In this document: positions 9,508 through 18,114 of the stretch, piece by piece | Layout of the letters: the number at the start of each line of letters is the position of its first letter | Position numbering within the stretch: position 1 is the first letter of the stretch | Assembly (NCBI GenBank): GCA_001567485.1 | Contig: JZRA01000048.1 | Coordinates: 1 to 64,000, forward strand | Origin: Chloroflexi bacterium OLB13 | GTDB lineage: Bacteria; Chloroflexota; Anaerolineae; Aggregatilineales; Phototrophicaceae | Direction: 5' to 3' | DNA length: 64,000 nt | Translations under genes and position numbers: made by a program | Notes under the pieces: model-generated | The model's input: only the letters and a program-made list of their open reading frames with translations | Told to the model about the DNA's origin: nothing | The model's database searches: none

Positions 9508-9894
9508 TTACTTCTTGCCGCCCTTCTTGCGACCACGGCCCGGAACGGTCTTCTTGACACCCCGGCGGGTGCGGGCATTTGTCCGGGTGCGCTGGCCGCG
9601 AACGGGCAGCAGCCGGCGGTGGCGGAGACCCCGGTACGATCCGATCTCCTGCAAACGCTTGATGTTCGACAACACCGCGCGGCGCAGATCACCCTCGACC
9701 ACGAAGCTGCTAGTGATGTACTCACGCATCGACTGCACTTCTGCTTCGGTCAAGTCCTGCACACGAGTGTCCGGATTCACACCGGTCGCAGCGAGAATCT
9801 GCTTGCTGCGGGTCGGCCCAATCCCAAAAATATAGGTGAGTGCAACTTCGACCCGCTTATTCCGCGGAAGGTCGACACCCTCGATACGCGCCAT
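9508..9894 (-). CDS. rpsM: 30S ribosomal protein S13
   Basis: 128 residues. It begins [20 protein letters not shown], has the [13 protein letters not shown] helix-turn-helix typical of S13, and ends with the basic [16 protein letters not shown] tail that lies near the decoding site and tRNA. It starts 9 bases after the rpmJ stop. The usual upstream neighbour rpmJ is present. Confidence 0.98.
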   Translation of the reverse strand: MARIEGVDLPRNKRVEVALTYIFGIGPTRSKQILAATGVNPDTRVQDLTEAEVQSMREYITSSFVVEGDLRRAVLSNIKRLQEIGSYRGLRHRRLLPVRGQRTRTNARTRRGVKKTVPGRGRKKGGKK

Positions 9895-9903
9895 AGCTTA
9901 ACC

Positions 9904-10017
9904 TTACCCTTGCCGCTGCTTATGCTTCGGATTCGAGCAAATAACCATGACCCGGCCATGACGCTTGATGACGCGGCACTTAGGGCAGCGGGCCTTAATG
10001 GACGTTGATACCTTCAT
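9904..10017 (-). CDS. rpmJ: 50S ribosomal protein L36
   Basis: A 37-residue protein read from the ATG at 10017 to a TAA at 9904. It starts [20 protein letters not shown] and carries the zinc-ribbon ligands Cys11, Cys14, Cys27 and His32, so it is the zinc-binding (C+) form of L36. A GGGGA ribosome site precedes the ATG. It is the first gene of the unit and lies about 35 bases after a predicted transcription start. infA, commonly just upstream of rpmJ, is not here. Confidence 0.96.
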   Translation of the reverse strand: MKVSTSIKARCPKCRVIKRHGRVMVICSNPKHKQRQG

Positions 10018-10058
10018 GAGTGACGGTCCCCAGACAAGCCGAGCACGACAGGCCGAGC

Positions 10059-10087
10059 ATTATACACACGCGGCTGTGCGCTGTAAA
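10059..10087 (-). promoter_or_regulatory. Sigma-70-type promoter of the ribosomal operon
   Basis: On the minus strand, a -35 box TTTACA (10087-10082) and a perfect -10 box TATAAT (10064-10059) are separated by 17 bases, reading into rpmJ with a leader of about 35 bases. This is one of the best promoters in the window, as expected for a ribosomal unit. A second minus-strand TATAAT at 10156-10151 has no good -35 partner. Confidence 0.8.
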
Positions 10088-10250
10088 CGGTAATTTGACG
10101 CCTCTACGCAAGTGTTCGTCGGGGCGTGCTGCATAGTGAGATGCCCGCCCATTATAGCCGGGTACGTCCGGATTTCTAGACTCAAAACCCTTCCGGTCGC
10201 CCAGTCGATTTCGCTGTAACTCCTCTACATCTATGTGTGTCATTTGTCGC

Positions 10251-10256
10251 TATAAT
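10251..10256 (+). promoter_or_regulatory. Candidate -10 box for comM
   Basis: A perfect TATAAT lies 33 bases before the comM ATG. No convincing -35 hexamer is found at 16-18 bases upstream, so only the -10 element is called. It faces away from the divergent ribosomal promoter. Confidence 0.5.
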
Positions 10257-10288
10257 GCCGCACGCACTGAACCAAAGGATTCCGAGTT

Positions 10289-11824
10289 ATGCTGTCTGTG
10301 GTAAAGGCGTGCGCGCTGGAAGGTCTCGACGGCCATATCATCGAGGTCGAGACCGACTTCAACCCGCGTGGCAATATCCCCTTGTTCACCATCGTTGGAC
10401 TGCCCGACGCAGGCGTACGCGAAAGCCGTGAACGTGTGCGCGCGGCGATCAAGAACAGCGGCTTGCAGTTCCCACCGAAAGTGTTCGTCGTCAACCTCTC
10501 GCCAGCCGACCTGCCCAAGCAAGGCCCGGTGTATGATCTCGCAATTGCCGTCGGTGTGCTGGTCTCCACCGATCAGATGCCCGCCGGCCCAACCCGTGAC
10601 GCGATGTTCATCGGCGAACTGTCGTTGGATGGCAGCGTGCGGCATGTTAAAGGTGTGCTGCCGATGGCCTACACCGCCGTGCAGAACGGCATCACGACGC
10701 TTTACTGCGCCCCGGAAGACGCCCCACAGGCCGCGCTCGTCGGGGGCCTTACCGTGTATGCCGTGCCGTCGTTGGCGGTGCTGGTCGAGCATATGTACGG
10801 AATGCGCCAGCTTGATGTCACGCCGCCGACACCGTTCAACGACGACGACAGCGTGCCGGATGGCATCGTGGACTTCGCCGACATCAAGGGGCAGGAACAG
10901 GTCAAGCGCGCGCTGGAGATCGCGGCCGCCGGCAGCCACAACCTGCTGATGACCGGCTCGCCCGGCGTGGGCAAGACTTTGTTGGCGCGCGCCGTGCCGG
11001 GAATTCTACCGGCGCTCGACATCGAAGAAGCACTCGACGTCTCGCGTATTTATTCGGTAGTCGACCTGCTCTCGGCCGATCAACCGCTGATCCGCCAGCG
11101 TCCATTTCGCGCGCCCCACCACACGATCAGCCAAGCCGGCTTGATCGGCGGTGGCAACCCGCCCAAGCCGGGCGAAATCACGCTGAGTCACCGCGGCGTG
11201 TTGTTTCTGGACGAACTGCCAGAACTGCCGCAGGCGACGCTTGAAGTCCTGCGCCAGCCGGTCGAAGATCGCGTGGTCACGATCAGCCGCGCGCGTAACA
11301 GTATCACCCTGCCGGCCAACTTCATCCTGATCGGCGCGCGCAACCCGTGCCCGTGCGGTTATTTTGGCGACACACTCCGGCCGTGCACATGTTCGCCCAA
11401 TATCGTACAGCGGTATCAATCCAAATTGTCCGGCCCGCTGATGGATCGCATCGACATCCACATCACGGTGCCGCGCGTCGAGCACGAGAAGATGATGGGC
11501 AGTGACCGCGCCGAGCCATCGAGCCGCATCCGTGAACGGGTCACACGCGCACGCCAGCGCCAGTCACAGCGCTTCGCAGATCATCCGAAACTTCAGACCA
11601 ACAGCGATATGACCGTCAGTGAGATCGCTGAGTTCTGCCCGCTGACCAAAGAAGCGCAGGCCCTGCTCGATCTGTCGGTGAAGCGCATGCAGTTGAGCGC
11701 GCGGGCGTTTCACCGCGTGCTGAAGCTCTCACGCACGATTGCCGACCTCGCCGACTGTGACACCATCGAAATGGCGCACGTCGCCGAAGCGGTGCAGTAT
11801 CGGCCCAAAGCGATGACCGGTTAG
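10289..11824 (+). CDS. comM: YifB/ComM family Mg-chelatase-like AAA+ ATPase
   Basis: 511 residues, the normal length of ComM/YifB. The N-terminal third (about 1-180) is the Lon-protease-like fold of the family (GLPDAGVRESRERVRAAI; LSPADLPKQGPVYDLAIAVG). The AAA+ module follows with Walker A GSPGVGKT near residues 223-230 and Walker B VLFLDELPE near 302. A Cys-rich insert NPCPCGYFGD with CTCSP and the C-terminal YifB domain (AFHRVLKLSRTIADL) complete it. In naturally competent bacteria ComM is a hexameric helicase that promotes branch migration during integration of imported DNA; it also occurs in bacteria not known to be competent. It converges on the phosphofructokinase gene, 10 bases apart. 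Confidence 0.95.
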   Translation: MLSVVKACALEGLDGHIIEVETDFNPRGNIPLFTIVGLPDAGVRESRERVRAAIKNSGLQFPPKVFVVNLSPADLPKQGPVYDLAIAVGVLVSTDQMPAGPTRDAMFIGELSLDGSVRHVKGVLPMAYTAVQNGITTLYCAPEDAPQAALVGGLTVYAVPSLAVLVEHMYGMRQLDVTPPTPFNDDDSVPDGIVDFADIKGQEQVKRALEIAAAGSHNLLMTGSPGVGKTLLARAVPGILPALDIEEALDVSRIYSVVDLLSADQPLIRQRPFRAPHHTISQAGLIGGGNPPKPGEITLSHRGVLFLDELPELPQATLEVLRQPVEDRVVTISRARNSITLPANFILIGARNPCPCGYFGDTLRPCTCSPNIVQRYQSKLSGPLMDRIDIHITVPRVEHEKMMGSDRAEPSSRIRERVTRARQRQSQRFADHPKLQTNSDMTVSEIAEFCPLTKEAQALLDLSVKRMQLSARAFHRVLKLSRTIADLADCDTIEMAHVAEAVQYRPKAMTG

Positions 11825-11834
11825 GCGGCGTGTT

Positions 11835-12935
11835 TCAGTCTCCGAGGCTGACGCCGAGACTGCGCGCCGTCTCGATCCACGGATGATCCAGCGGCACCGT
11901 CTTGCGCTTGCCGACGACTTGTTCGAGCGGCACCGCCTCCGTGGAGTCACCGCGCGCCGCGACCATAATACCGAAGCGCTCCTCGTGGATATAACGCGCA
12001 CACGCTGCGCCGAGCCGGGTCGCCAGCAGACGATCCGCCGCCGACGGAATGCCCCCGCGCTGTACATGGCCGAGGATCGTCACGCGGGACTCCAGCCCGG
12101 TGAGCTGCTCAAGCTGCTGAGTCAGGCGCTGCGTGCTGTTCATCCGCTCGGCTTCCAACGCGGCAAGCTCCGCCTTCGCCTTCTTACCCTTGCCGTTCTT
12201 GAGGACTTTGTCCATCTTCGCGCGCAGGTCATCCGGCACAGCGCCCTCAGAAACCGCGACGATGCTGAACGCCTTGCCTTCCCGAACGCGCTGCCGGATC
12301 GATCCGGCAACCCGTTCGATGTTGTACGGGATTTCGGGAATCAAGATGACGTCGGCGCCTCCGGCGATCCCCGCCCCAAGCGCAAGCCAGCCGGTGTTGT
12401 GTCCCATCACCTCGACCACGATAATCCGGTGATGACTATGGGCGGTGCTGTGCAAGCGGTCGATGGCCTCGGTCGCAATCGTCAGCGCCGTGTCGAACCC
12501 GAACGTGACGTCGGTCATCGCCACGTCGTTGTCAATCGTCTTGGGCAGCGTGATGATGTTCAGCCCGTGCTGCATGAGATGGTACGCGTTCTTGGCCGTG
12601 CCTCCACCGCCCAAACACACCAGCACGTCCAGATGATGGTTGCGATACGTCTCCAACATGACTTCGGTCATGTCCATCGTCTTGTTACCGATCGGCATCT
12701 TCTGCGGCTTGTCCCGGCTCGTCCCCAGAATGGTGCCGCCGATGGTGAGGATTCCAGAGAGCGCCGCGCTGTTTAACGCGACCGTGCGGTTCTCCATGAG
12801 GCCGCGAAAGCCATCGCGAAACCCGATGATCTGCATGCCATAGACGTTCTGCCCCGTCTTGCCCACGCCGCGAATCGCCGCGTTCAGACCCGGACTGTCG
12901 CCACCCGCCGTTAGGATCCCAATGTACTGCGTCAT
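11835..12935 (-). CDS. pfkA: 6-phosphofructokinase with an unusual GGGG nucleotide loop
   Basis: 366 residues of the PfkA superfamily, which phosphorylates fructose 6-phosphate in glycolysis. Visible are [17 protein letters not shown] near residues 8-24, GTILGTSR near 68-75, PKTIDND at 131-137 with the catalytic acidic pair, [11 protein letters not shown], and GHVQRGG. Donor type is uncertain. The position equivalent to E. coli Gly104 is Gly, which suggests ATP, while the Lys in PKTIDND is seen in pyrophosphate-using and actinobacterial forms. The usual GGDG or GGDD motif reads GGGG (109-112), so an Asp thought to help bind the magnesium-donor complex is missing. A lysine-rich insert lies near residues 245-260. 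A TATGAT at 13054-13049 is a possible -10 box. The 12936-13235 gap otherwise holds only the terminator listed below and an inverted CCGGGAC/GTCCCGG pair in the leader. Confidence 0.88.
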   Translation of the reverse strand: MTQYIGILTAGGDSPGLNAAIRGVGKTGQNVYGMQIIGFRDGFRGLMENRTVALNSAALSGILTIGGTILGTSRDKPQKMPIGNKTMDMTEVMLETYRNHHLDVLVCLGGGGTAKNAYHLMQHGLNIITLPKTIDNDVAMTDVTFGFDTALTIATEAIDRLHSTAHSHHRIIVVEVMGHNTGWLALGAGIAGGADVILIPEIPYNIERVAGSIRQRVREGKAFSIVAVSEGAVPDDLRAKMDKVLKNGKGKKAKAELAALEAERMNSTQRLTQQLEQLTGLESRVTILGHVQRGGIPSAADRLLATRLGAACARYIHEERFGIMVAARGDSTEAVPLEQVVGKRKTVPLDHPWIETARSLGVSLGD

Positions 12936-13136
12936 GTTCGCTCTCGATTCGCTGGAGGCCGGGACAGCACCCTGCCGGTCAGCGTCCGCCTGTCACAGCT
13001 GAGGTGATGGGCGAAATGCCGTCCCGGTCGATCCTCACGTCTGACACGATCATAACATCCCACAGGCGTCCGCCGAAACCTCATCCTGACCCGGATGAGT
13101 CGCGTCGGCACATCCTCAAAGGCTGCGTGACGCGTT

Positions 13137-13175
13137 AAAAAAGCAGCGCACCCGATGAGGAATGCTCAGGTGCGC
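13137..13175 (-). terminator. Rho-independent terminator after the 123-residue hypothetical gene
   Basis: On the minus strand, GCGCACC pairs with GGTGCGC, with an inner TGAG/CTCA stem, and a CTTTTTT run follows. It lies about 60 bases after the stop at 13236. Confidence 0.87.
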
Positions 13176-13235
13176 CGCCGATTGATCTACTGTGCTGAGG
13201 ATGTGGGGTATCAGCGGCATGACGCCGCGACCGCG

Positions 13236-13607
13236 TTATACCGCCTGTGCTTGGCCCAATTTCCCCGTCTCGAACGGTTCGACGGTGAGCTGCATCGTGC
13301 GGATCAACCGGCTGACATAGGGGTTGTGGACGACCGGCATCACCATACAGTCGCCCATACGGGTCAGCGTGCAGTGAAAGACGCGGACACAGCGATTTCC
13401 ACCAAACCACTTGTATTCCAACAGTACCGTGCGGTCAAGTTCCCAGCCGTTCAGCATCATCGTGATTAAACAGTCTCCGCCGCCATAGCGTTCCGAGTCG
13501 GGCGACCAGTGCTGTGCAACATCCATATACTCGACGTGGAAATTGGCAGGGCTATGTCCGAGCATTTCGATACCCTCCGTCCAAACGGTACAACCTCTGA
13601 TCTTCAC
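13236..13607 (-). CDS. Hypothetical protein, 123 residues
   Basis: A 123-residue protein of unknown family, without signal peptide or membrane segment. It contains four cysteines (GCT, GDC, RC, HC, GDC-type contexts), an aromatic WFGGNRC stretch and a PVVHNPYVSRLI motif, and looks like a compact beta-rich fold. It is judged a real gene because GAGGTG lies just before the ATG, because a strong terminator follows, and because amino-acid usage is protein-like. I do not recognise the family and assign no function. Confidence 0.65.
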   Translation of the reverse strand: MKIRGCTVWTEGIEMLGHSPANFHVEYMDVAQHWSPDSERYGGGDCLITMMLNGWELDRTVLLEYKWFGGNRCVRVFHCTLTRMGDCMVMPVVHNPYVSRLIRTMQLTVEPFETGKLGQAQAV

Positions 13608-13673
13608 CTCATTGAGTTAAGGCGCAGTTAAACATTCTTGATGACTTGACACGAAATAAGCTTACCTCACTTT

Positions 13674-13688
13674 TGTGCGATTTGCACA
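13674..13688. promoter_or_regulatory. Inverted repeat TGTGC-N5-GCACA upstream of asnS
   Basis: A perfect 5-bp dyad with a 5-base spacer lies in the divergent gap between the hypothetical gene and asnS, about 40 bases before the asnS -10 box. Its size and symmetry suit a dimeric regulator's operator. No regulator can be named. Confidence 0.35.
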
Positions 13689-13728
13689 TGTAGGGTCAAC
13701 CCAAAGACCGCCCACTCCCTGTGCATGC

Positions 13729-13734
13729 TATAAT
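13729..13734 (+). promoter_or_regulatory. Candidate -10 box for asnS
   Basis: A perfect TATAAT lies 41 bases before the asnS start codon. No good -35 hexamer is seen at normal spacing. Confidence 0.5.
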
Positions 13735-13775
13735 GCCGGCGTTTTGGCGGCAGCGTAACGACAAAGGAGCGGGCC

Positions 13776-15113
13776 GTGGCGCCTGTAATCGCGATTCGGG
13801 ATATCGCCGACCACGTCGGTGAAGATGTGACAGTGCGCGGCTGGGTCTATAACAAGACCGGCAAGGGCAAGCTCGCGTTTGTGCTGCTGCGCGATGGCAC
13901 CGGCATTCTCAACTGCGTTGCCTTCAAGCCCAACCTCGACGAGCACGAGTTCGATCGCGCGGACAAAGCGACGCAGGAGTCCTCGGTGATCGTGACCGGC
14001 ACGGTGCGCAAGGACGAGCGCGCCAAAGGGATCCCCGGCGGATACGAGCTGGACATCAAGACCTTCGAGGTCTTGCAGGCCACACAGGACTACCCGATTG
14101 GGCCGAAGGAACACGGGACGGAGTTCTTGATGGACAACCGTCACTTGTGGCTGCGCTCCTCGCGCCAGTGGGCCATCCTGCGCATTCGCGCCACGATCGT
14201 AGCGACACTTCGCAATTGGCTGGACAGCAACGGATACCTGCTTGTCGACACGCCGATTATCACGCCAGCCGCGGGCGAAGAGACGACGACGCTCTTTGAA
14301 CTCGATTATTTCGGCGAGCCGGCGTATCTGGCCCAGACCGGTCAGCTTTACAACGAAGCGAACATGATGGCGTTCGGCAAGGTGTACTGCTTCGGCCCGA
14401 CGTTCCGCGCCGAGAAGTCCAAAACGCGCCGCCACCTCATCGAGTTTTGGATGCTTGAGCCAGAGATGGCGTTCTTTTCCCTCGAAGACCTGATGGACAC
14501 CGAGGAGCAGATGATCACGGCGGTGGTTCAGCGCGTGCTTGAACTTCACCGTCCTGAGCTGGAGCTGCTTGAGCGCGACGTGACGAAGATGGAGTCCATC
14601 GTGTCGCCGTTCCCGCGCATCAGCTATGACGACGCCATCGAGCGCCTCAAGACTCTACGCGAACAAACAGACGATCCCGAACAAAAGGAACTGCTCAAGA
14701 TCGAATGGGGCGAAGACTTCGGCAGCCCGCATGAAACGGCGCTGACCGGGCTGTTCGACCGGCCTGTGTTCGTCTATCACTACCCGAGCGCCGTCAAGGC
14801 GTTCTATATGCAGCCTGTCGAGGGACGCCCTGAGGTGTGCCGCAGCGTCGATCTGCTGGCGCCGGAGGGCTACGGCGAAATCACCGGAGGCAGCGAGCGC
14901 ATTTGGGACGCGGAGTTGATCGACCAGCGTGTATCAACGATTGGCATCAGCCGTGACGCCTACGCGTGGTATCTCGACCTGCGCCGCTTCGGCAGCGTGC
15001 CGCATGCGGGGTTCGGCCTCGGCCTTGAGCGCACAGTCGCTTGGATTTGCGGGCTGCAGCACGTCCGCGAGACCATCCCGTACGCACGCATGTTGAACCG
15101 CAAATATCCGTAA
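13776..15113 (+). CDS. asnS: Asparaginyl-tRNA synthetase
   Basis: 445 residues, class IIb synthetase that charges tRNA-Asn. An N-terminal OB-fold anticodon-binding domain (about 1-110, VRGWVYNKTGKGKLAF) is followed by the class II catalytic domain. Motif 1 lies near DTPIITPAAGE, motif 2 is FRAEKSKTRRHLIEFWMLEPE, and motif 3 is GFGLGLERTVAWICGL. The motif 2 context and overall length fit AsnRS rather than AspRS, which carries a GAD insert absent here. The start is GTG at 13776, chosen because AAAGGAG lies at the right distance and because the protein begins at the OB-fold. It is monocistronic, with its own terminator. Confidence 0.96.
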   Translation: MAPVIAIRDIADHVGEDVTVRGWVYNKTGKGKLAFVLLRDGTGILNCVAFKPNLDEHEFDRADKATQESSVIVTGTVRKDERAKGIPGGYELDIKTFEVLQATQDYPIGPKEHGTEFLMDNRHLWLRSSRQWAILRIRATIVATLRNWLDSNGYLLVDTPIITPAAGEETTTLFELDYFGEPAYLAQTGQLYNEANMMAFGKVYCFGPTFRAEKSKTRRHLIEFWMLEPEMAFFSLEDLMDTEEQMITAVVQRVLELHRPELELLERDVTKMESIVSPFPRISYDDAIERLKTLREQTDDPEQKELLKIEWGEDFGSPHETALTGLFDRPVFVYHYPSAVKAFYMQPVEGRPEVCRSVDLLAPEGYGEITGGSERIWDAELIDQRVSTIGISRDAYAWYLDLRRFGSVPHAGFGLGLERTVAWICGLQHVRETIPYARMLNRKYP

Positions 15114-15168
15114 GCAAACCCGTGTCATCGCCTATCAGCCGCGGCGCCGTAACATCTTGTTCGTCTCG

Positions 15169-15198
15169 ACCCCCGATCACGTTCTGTTCGGGGGTTTT
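15169..15198 (+). terminator. Rho-independent terminator of asnS
   Basis: An 8-bp stem ACCCCCGA/TCGGGGGT is followed by TTTTCGTT, about 55 bases after the asnS stop. Confidence 0.88.
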
Positions 15199-15229
15199 CG
15201 TTCACCAACATCCCTGAGCTTTATCTGAT

Positions 15230-15258
15230 TTGACCCACTTCACAAACTGCGTTATGCT
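15230..15258 (+). promoter_or_regulatory. Sigma-70-type promoter of the ArsR-type regulator gene
   Basis: TTGACC (15230-15235) and TATGCT (15253-15258) are separated by exactly 17 bases, 54 bases before the ATG at 15312. Good agreement with both consensus hexamers. Confidence 0.72.
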
Positions 15259-15311
15259 ATTCATGCGTTTATTCGCAATTCCGGAAAATCGGAATCACGG
15301 AGGCCGCTTCC

Positions 15312-16379
15312 ATGTTTCGTACCGATTTTGTCCTCGCCCCGCGAACCATATCCGTGCGCGTCGTCGTACATCCGGCACGCTCGCTCATCAACTCCATGCT
15401 GCTGTTGAACATCACCGATCTGCGCTCCGGTTTAAGCGAGTGGATCACCGAAACCGCCGCCAGCTTCACGCCTGAGTTCGCCCGTGACAACCACATCGCG
15501 GGAATCCTCGCCGGGATGATTCCACTCGGCGACGATCCGCTGGAATTCCCCGATCTGATCGAGCGTATGCGGCGTTTAGACTTCACCGAGGCCATTCCGC
15601 AGTTCATTAGCGAGATCGCCGAGCACATGGACGTCCGCGTCGATGACCTGATGGCGAGCCGCGATTCATTCATCAAGCACACCGCCGAGCACATGATCGC
15701 CAAAGGCGAGGAGCTTGAGCCTGAGCATGTCGGCGCCGCCTACGATCTGCTGCACACTCCGGAGGTGTGCGGAGCTTTCCTCACCACCCATTTGCAGCGC
15801 CTGTGGGATCTCTACTTCGCCGACGAATGGAATCGCACGCGATCTATTTTGTACGAGACGGCCGCGCTGTTCGATCAGCTCGACCTGACCGACCTCACCC
15901 CGCTGGAGGCCATTCAGGCAGTCACCGGGCGAGACATGACGAACTTTATGCACGACGAAGAACAGATCAACGAGATGATCTTCGTGCCGTCTCTCCATAC
16001 CGGGCCGTATGTCTCGAACTGGGGGCCGGATCGTTCTGGCCGAACCTATCTCGTCTTTGGCGCGCGTGTACCGGAAGGGATTGCCAACGTGTCGACGGAA
16101 CTTAGCTTGCGTGATCTGCTCACTCAACTTGCGGCGCTGGCTGATGACACACGGCTTCACATCTTGTCCCTGCTGACGCAGCACACCGAGTTGTGCTCGC
16201 AGGATTTCCAGCACATGCTCAACCTCAGCCAGTCGGCCGCGTCACGTCATCTGCGCCAGTTGGTTGCGGCCGGCTACCTGAACGAGCGCCGGCGCGACCT
16301 CAACAAGTGCTTCAGCTTGAACGGCCAGCGTGTGCAGGAGACATCCGCGTCACTGCGCATCTTACTCGGCAGAAAATAG
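15312..16379 (+). CDS. ArsR-type winged-helix regulator with long N-terminal domain
   Basis: 355 residues. The C-terminal ~85 residues are an ArsR/SmtB winged helix ([51 protein letters not shown]). The N-terminal ~260 residues are an alpha-rich domain of unknown role, about twice the length of a whole classic ArsR protein. It lacks an obvious Cys-based metal site, so it is more likely to sense a ligand or protein. The gene has its own promoter, and its stop is 2 bases before the trmD ATG, so trmD is probably co-transcribed. Confidence 0.85.
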   Translation: MFRTDFVLAPRTISVRVVVHPARSLINSMLLLNITDLRSGLSEWITETAASFTPEFARDNHIAGILAGMIPLGDDPLEFPDLIERMRRLDFTEAIPQFISEIAEHMDVRVDDLMASRDSFIKHTAEHMIAKGEELEPEHVGAAYDLLHTPEVCGAFLTTHLQRLWDLYFADEWNRTRSILYETAALFDQLDLTDLTPLEAIQAVTGRDMTNFMHDEEQINEMIFVPSLHTGPYVSNWGPDRSGRTYLVFGARVPEGIANVSTELSLRDLLTQLAALADDTRLHILSLLTQHTELCSQDFQHMLNLSQSAASRHLRQLVAAGYLNERRRDLNKCFSLNGQRVQETSASLRILLGRK

Positions 16380-16381
16380 TC

Positions 16382-17137
16382 ATGCGCATCGACGTCTTGA
16401 CGCTGTTTCCGGAGATGTTCGACGGGCCGATGAACAGCAGCATGATGTGGAAGGCCCGCGACCGCGGCCTGCTGACGTTCGAGGCCCACGACATCCGGCA
16501 CGGGTCGATCGACCGCCACCGCACCGTGGACGACACGCCCTACGGCGGCGGCGGCGGCATGGTGCTGCGCGTCGATGTCCTTGATCGCGCGGTGCGCGCC
16601 GTTATCGGCGACGACACGCCGCCCGTGATCTATCTGTCACCGCAGGGCCGTCTTCTCTCCCATGACGTCGCGCGCGAACTGGCCCAGCACGACCGGCTTG
16701 TCTTACTCTGCGGCCACTACGAAGGGATCGACGAGCGCGCCCACGACCTGTTCATCACCGACGAGATCAGCATCGGAGACTATGTGCTGACCGGCGGAGA
16801 GCTTGCCGCGATGGTCGTGATCGACGCGGTAATGCGGCATGTGCCGGGACTGCTTGGGGCGGACGGCGCACACGAGCGTGACAGCCACGCCGACGGTTTG
16901 CTCGAAGGCCCGCAGTACACACGCCCGGCGGAGTACAAAGGGCTTTCCGTTCCCACCGTGCTTCAACAGGGGAATCACGCCGAAGTTGCTGCGTGGCGGC
17001 GCCGGCAGCAGCTTCGTCGGACATGGGACAGCCGGCCCGATCTGCTTTACAAGGCACAGCTCAGCGAATCCGACCGATACAATCTCGGCACACTGGCCGA
17101 CGAGGACGCGCGAGCAATTCGCACATCGCGGACGTAG
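16382..17137 (+). CDS. trmD: tRNA (guanine-37-N1)-methyltransferase TrmD
   Basis: 251 residues, typical TrmD, which makes m1G37 in tRNA and prevents +1 frameshifting. It begins [16 protein letters not shown] and has the [16 protein letters not shown] loop, YLSPQGR, the SAM-binding trefoil knot [11 protein letters not shown], and [20 protein letters not shown]. The C-terminal part ([13 protein letters not shown]) is complete. The frame stays open upstream, but the ATG at 16382 starts exactly at the family N-terminus. It follows the ArsR-type gene by 2 bases instead of the usual rimM/rplS neighbours. In the 17138-17323 gap I see only a GTGC-TTCG-GCAC mini-hairpin. Confidence 0.96.
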   Translation: MRIDVLTLFPEMFDGPMNSSMMWKARDRGLLTFEAHDIRHGSIDRHRTVDDTPYGGGGGMVLRVDVLDRAVRAVIGDDTPPVIYLSPQGRLLSHDVARELAQHDRLVLLCGHYEGIDERAHDLFITDEISIGDYVLTGGELAAMVVIDAVMRHVPGLLGADGAHERDSHADGLLEGPQYTRPAEYKGLSVPTVLQQGNHAEVAAWRRRQQLRRTWDSRPDLLYKAQLSESDRYNLGTLADEDARAIRTSRT

Positions 17138-17347
17138 CAGTTGTCCCGGTGTGCCGACGGATGTCCGCTGCGCGGATGAGCGCGCTCGCCGCTTAGCCAC
17201 CGTGCTTCGGCACATGGCGATACGCTGTCGCTGCCTGCCACCAAAGTAAAATGCGCCTACGAATGCAGAGTTAAGTGCTTGTGTCGCGTGTAACGTGGTA
17301 CACTTCTGAGCAGACTCTCTCATATGGCTGCATGGACCGAGGCCGTT

Positions 17348-17752
17348 ATGCGGAAACAGCAGTACCGAAGCGACGCCCTTGAGGAGAAACTCCGTACACT
17401 CTACGCGATTGTCGATGGCGTGAAGGCGGCGGTAATCGTCAACAAGGACGGGCTGCTGGTAGCCGCGTTTCCACCCGGCGACGAAGACAACCCGCACGAA
17501 AACCCAACCAGCAGCCCACAAGTTGCGGCGATGTCCGCCACGCTCATCAGCCTCGCCGAACGCACGCTCGGCCGTCTCGCACAAGGTGATCTGGAACGCT
17601 TGATGATGGAAGCCGAGGAAGGCGTGATGGTCGTATACCCGGCGGGGCGGGCCTCACTGGCGGTGCTGGCCGAGAAGAACGCGCGCATGGCCTACGTCCT
17701 GTATGCCGCCAAACGCGCCGCCGAAGACATCGCGGGGATCCTCGGCACGTAG
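17348..17752 (+). CDS. Roadblock/LC7-domain protein
   Basis: About 134 residues forming one Roadblock/LC7 domain (LYAIVDGVKAAVIVNKDGLLVAAF; VMVVYPAGRASLAVLAEKNARMAYVLYAAKRAAEDI). Such proteins (MglB-like) bind small Ras-like GTPases as regulators or scaffolds in prokaryotes; no GTPase gene is adjacent. An in-frame ATG at 17324 would add eight residues. The ATG at 17348 is preferred because GAGG lies five bases before it. Its 3' end faces the FHA-domain gene with only 6 bases between. Confidence 0.82.
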   Translation: MRKQQYRSDALEEKLRTLYAIVDGVKAAVIVNKDGLLVAAFPPGDEDNPHENPTSSPQVAAMSATLISLAERTLGRLAQGDLERLMMEAEEGVMVVYPAGRASLAVLAEKNARMAYVLYAAKRAAEDIAGILGT

Positions 17753-17758
17753 CCCGCG

Positions 17759-18100
17759 TCAGTCGACGTAGTTGACCTGCAAGTTCAACTTTCCGAGGCG
17801 AAGCCAATCGCCATCAAACAATCGATGTTCGACATACGGGGCGATGCGCTCGCCGTTCACGAACGTGCCGTTGCGGCTGCCGAGATCTTCGACGTAAACC
17901 GCGCCGTCGATGCTGAACAGGTCGGCGTGATGACGCGACACGCCGTGACGCCGTGCGCCATACGGCCCGAAGTCGATGCCGGGTTCGACGCCGCTGTCCT
18001 TGTCACGCCGCCCCAAAGCGAGCGGCGTTTCATCGACGACGACATCCAATGCCTCAGGTTCACCACGAACATGCAGTCGCAAAGCCGCTGGGTTCGCCAC
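17759..18100 (-). CDS. FHA-domain protein
   Basis: About 113 residues, essentially one forkhead-associated domain, which binds phosphothreonine peptides. The core motifs are LALGRRD near residue 34, GVSRHHADLF, and the loop LGSRNGTFVNGERI. The open frame extends into the MFS gene, but a GTG at 18100 preceded by GGGAGG starts just after the MFS stop and is chosen. It is the last gene of a minus-strand run with the MFS transporter. No Ser/Thr kinase gene is in the window, so its partner is elsewhere. Confidence 0.85.
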   Translation of the reverse strand: MANPAALRLHVRGEPEALDVVVDETPLALGRRDKDSGVEPGIDFGPYGARRHGVSRHHADLFSIDGAVYVEDLGSRNGTFVNGERIAPYVEHRLFDGDWLRLGKLNLQVNYVD

Positions 18101-18114
18101 CGTGGGCCTCCCGT

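Noticed and set aside
13137-13235. A possible small gene at the end of the hypothetical-protein region
   Set aside because: This stretch is explained by a perfect stem with a T-run on the minus strand, that is, a terminator.
17138-17323. A tRNA or small RNA in the gap after trmD
   Set aside because: No cloverleaf can be drawn. Only a GTGC-TTCG-GCAC mini-hairpin is visible, which is too short to call.
16703-17584. A 293-codon minus-strand frame across trmD and the Roadblock gene
   Set aside because: It overlaps two recognised genes on the other strand and shows no family motif.
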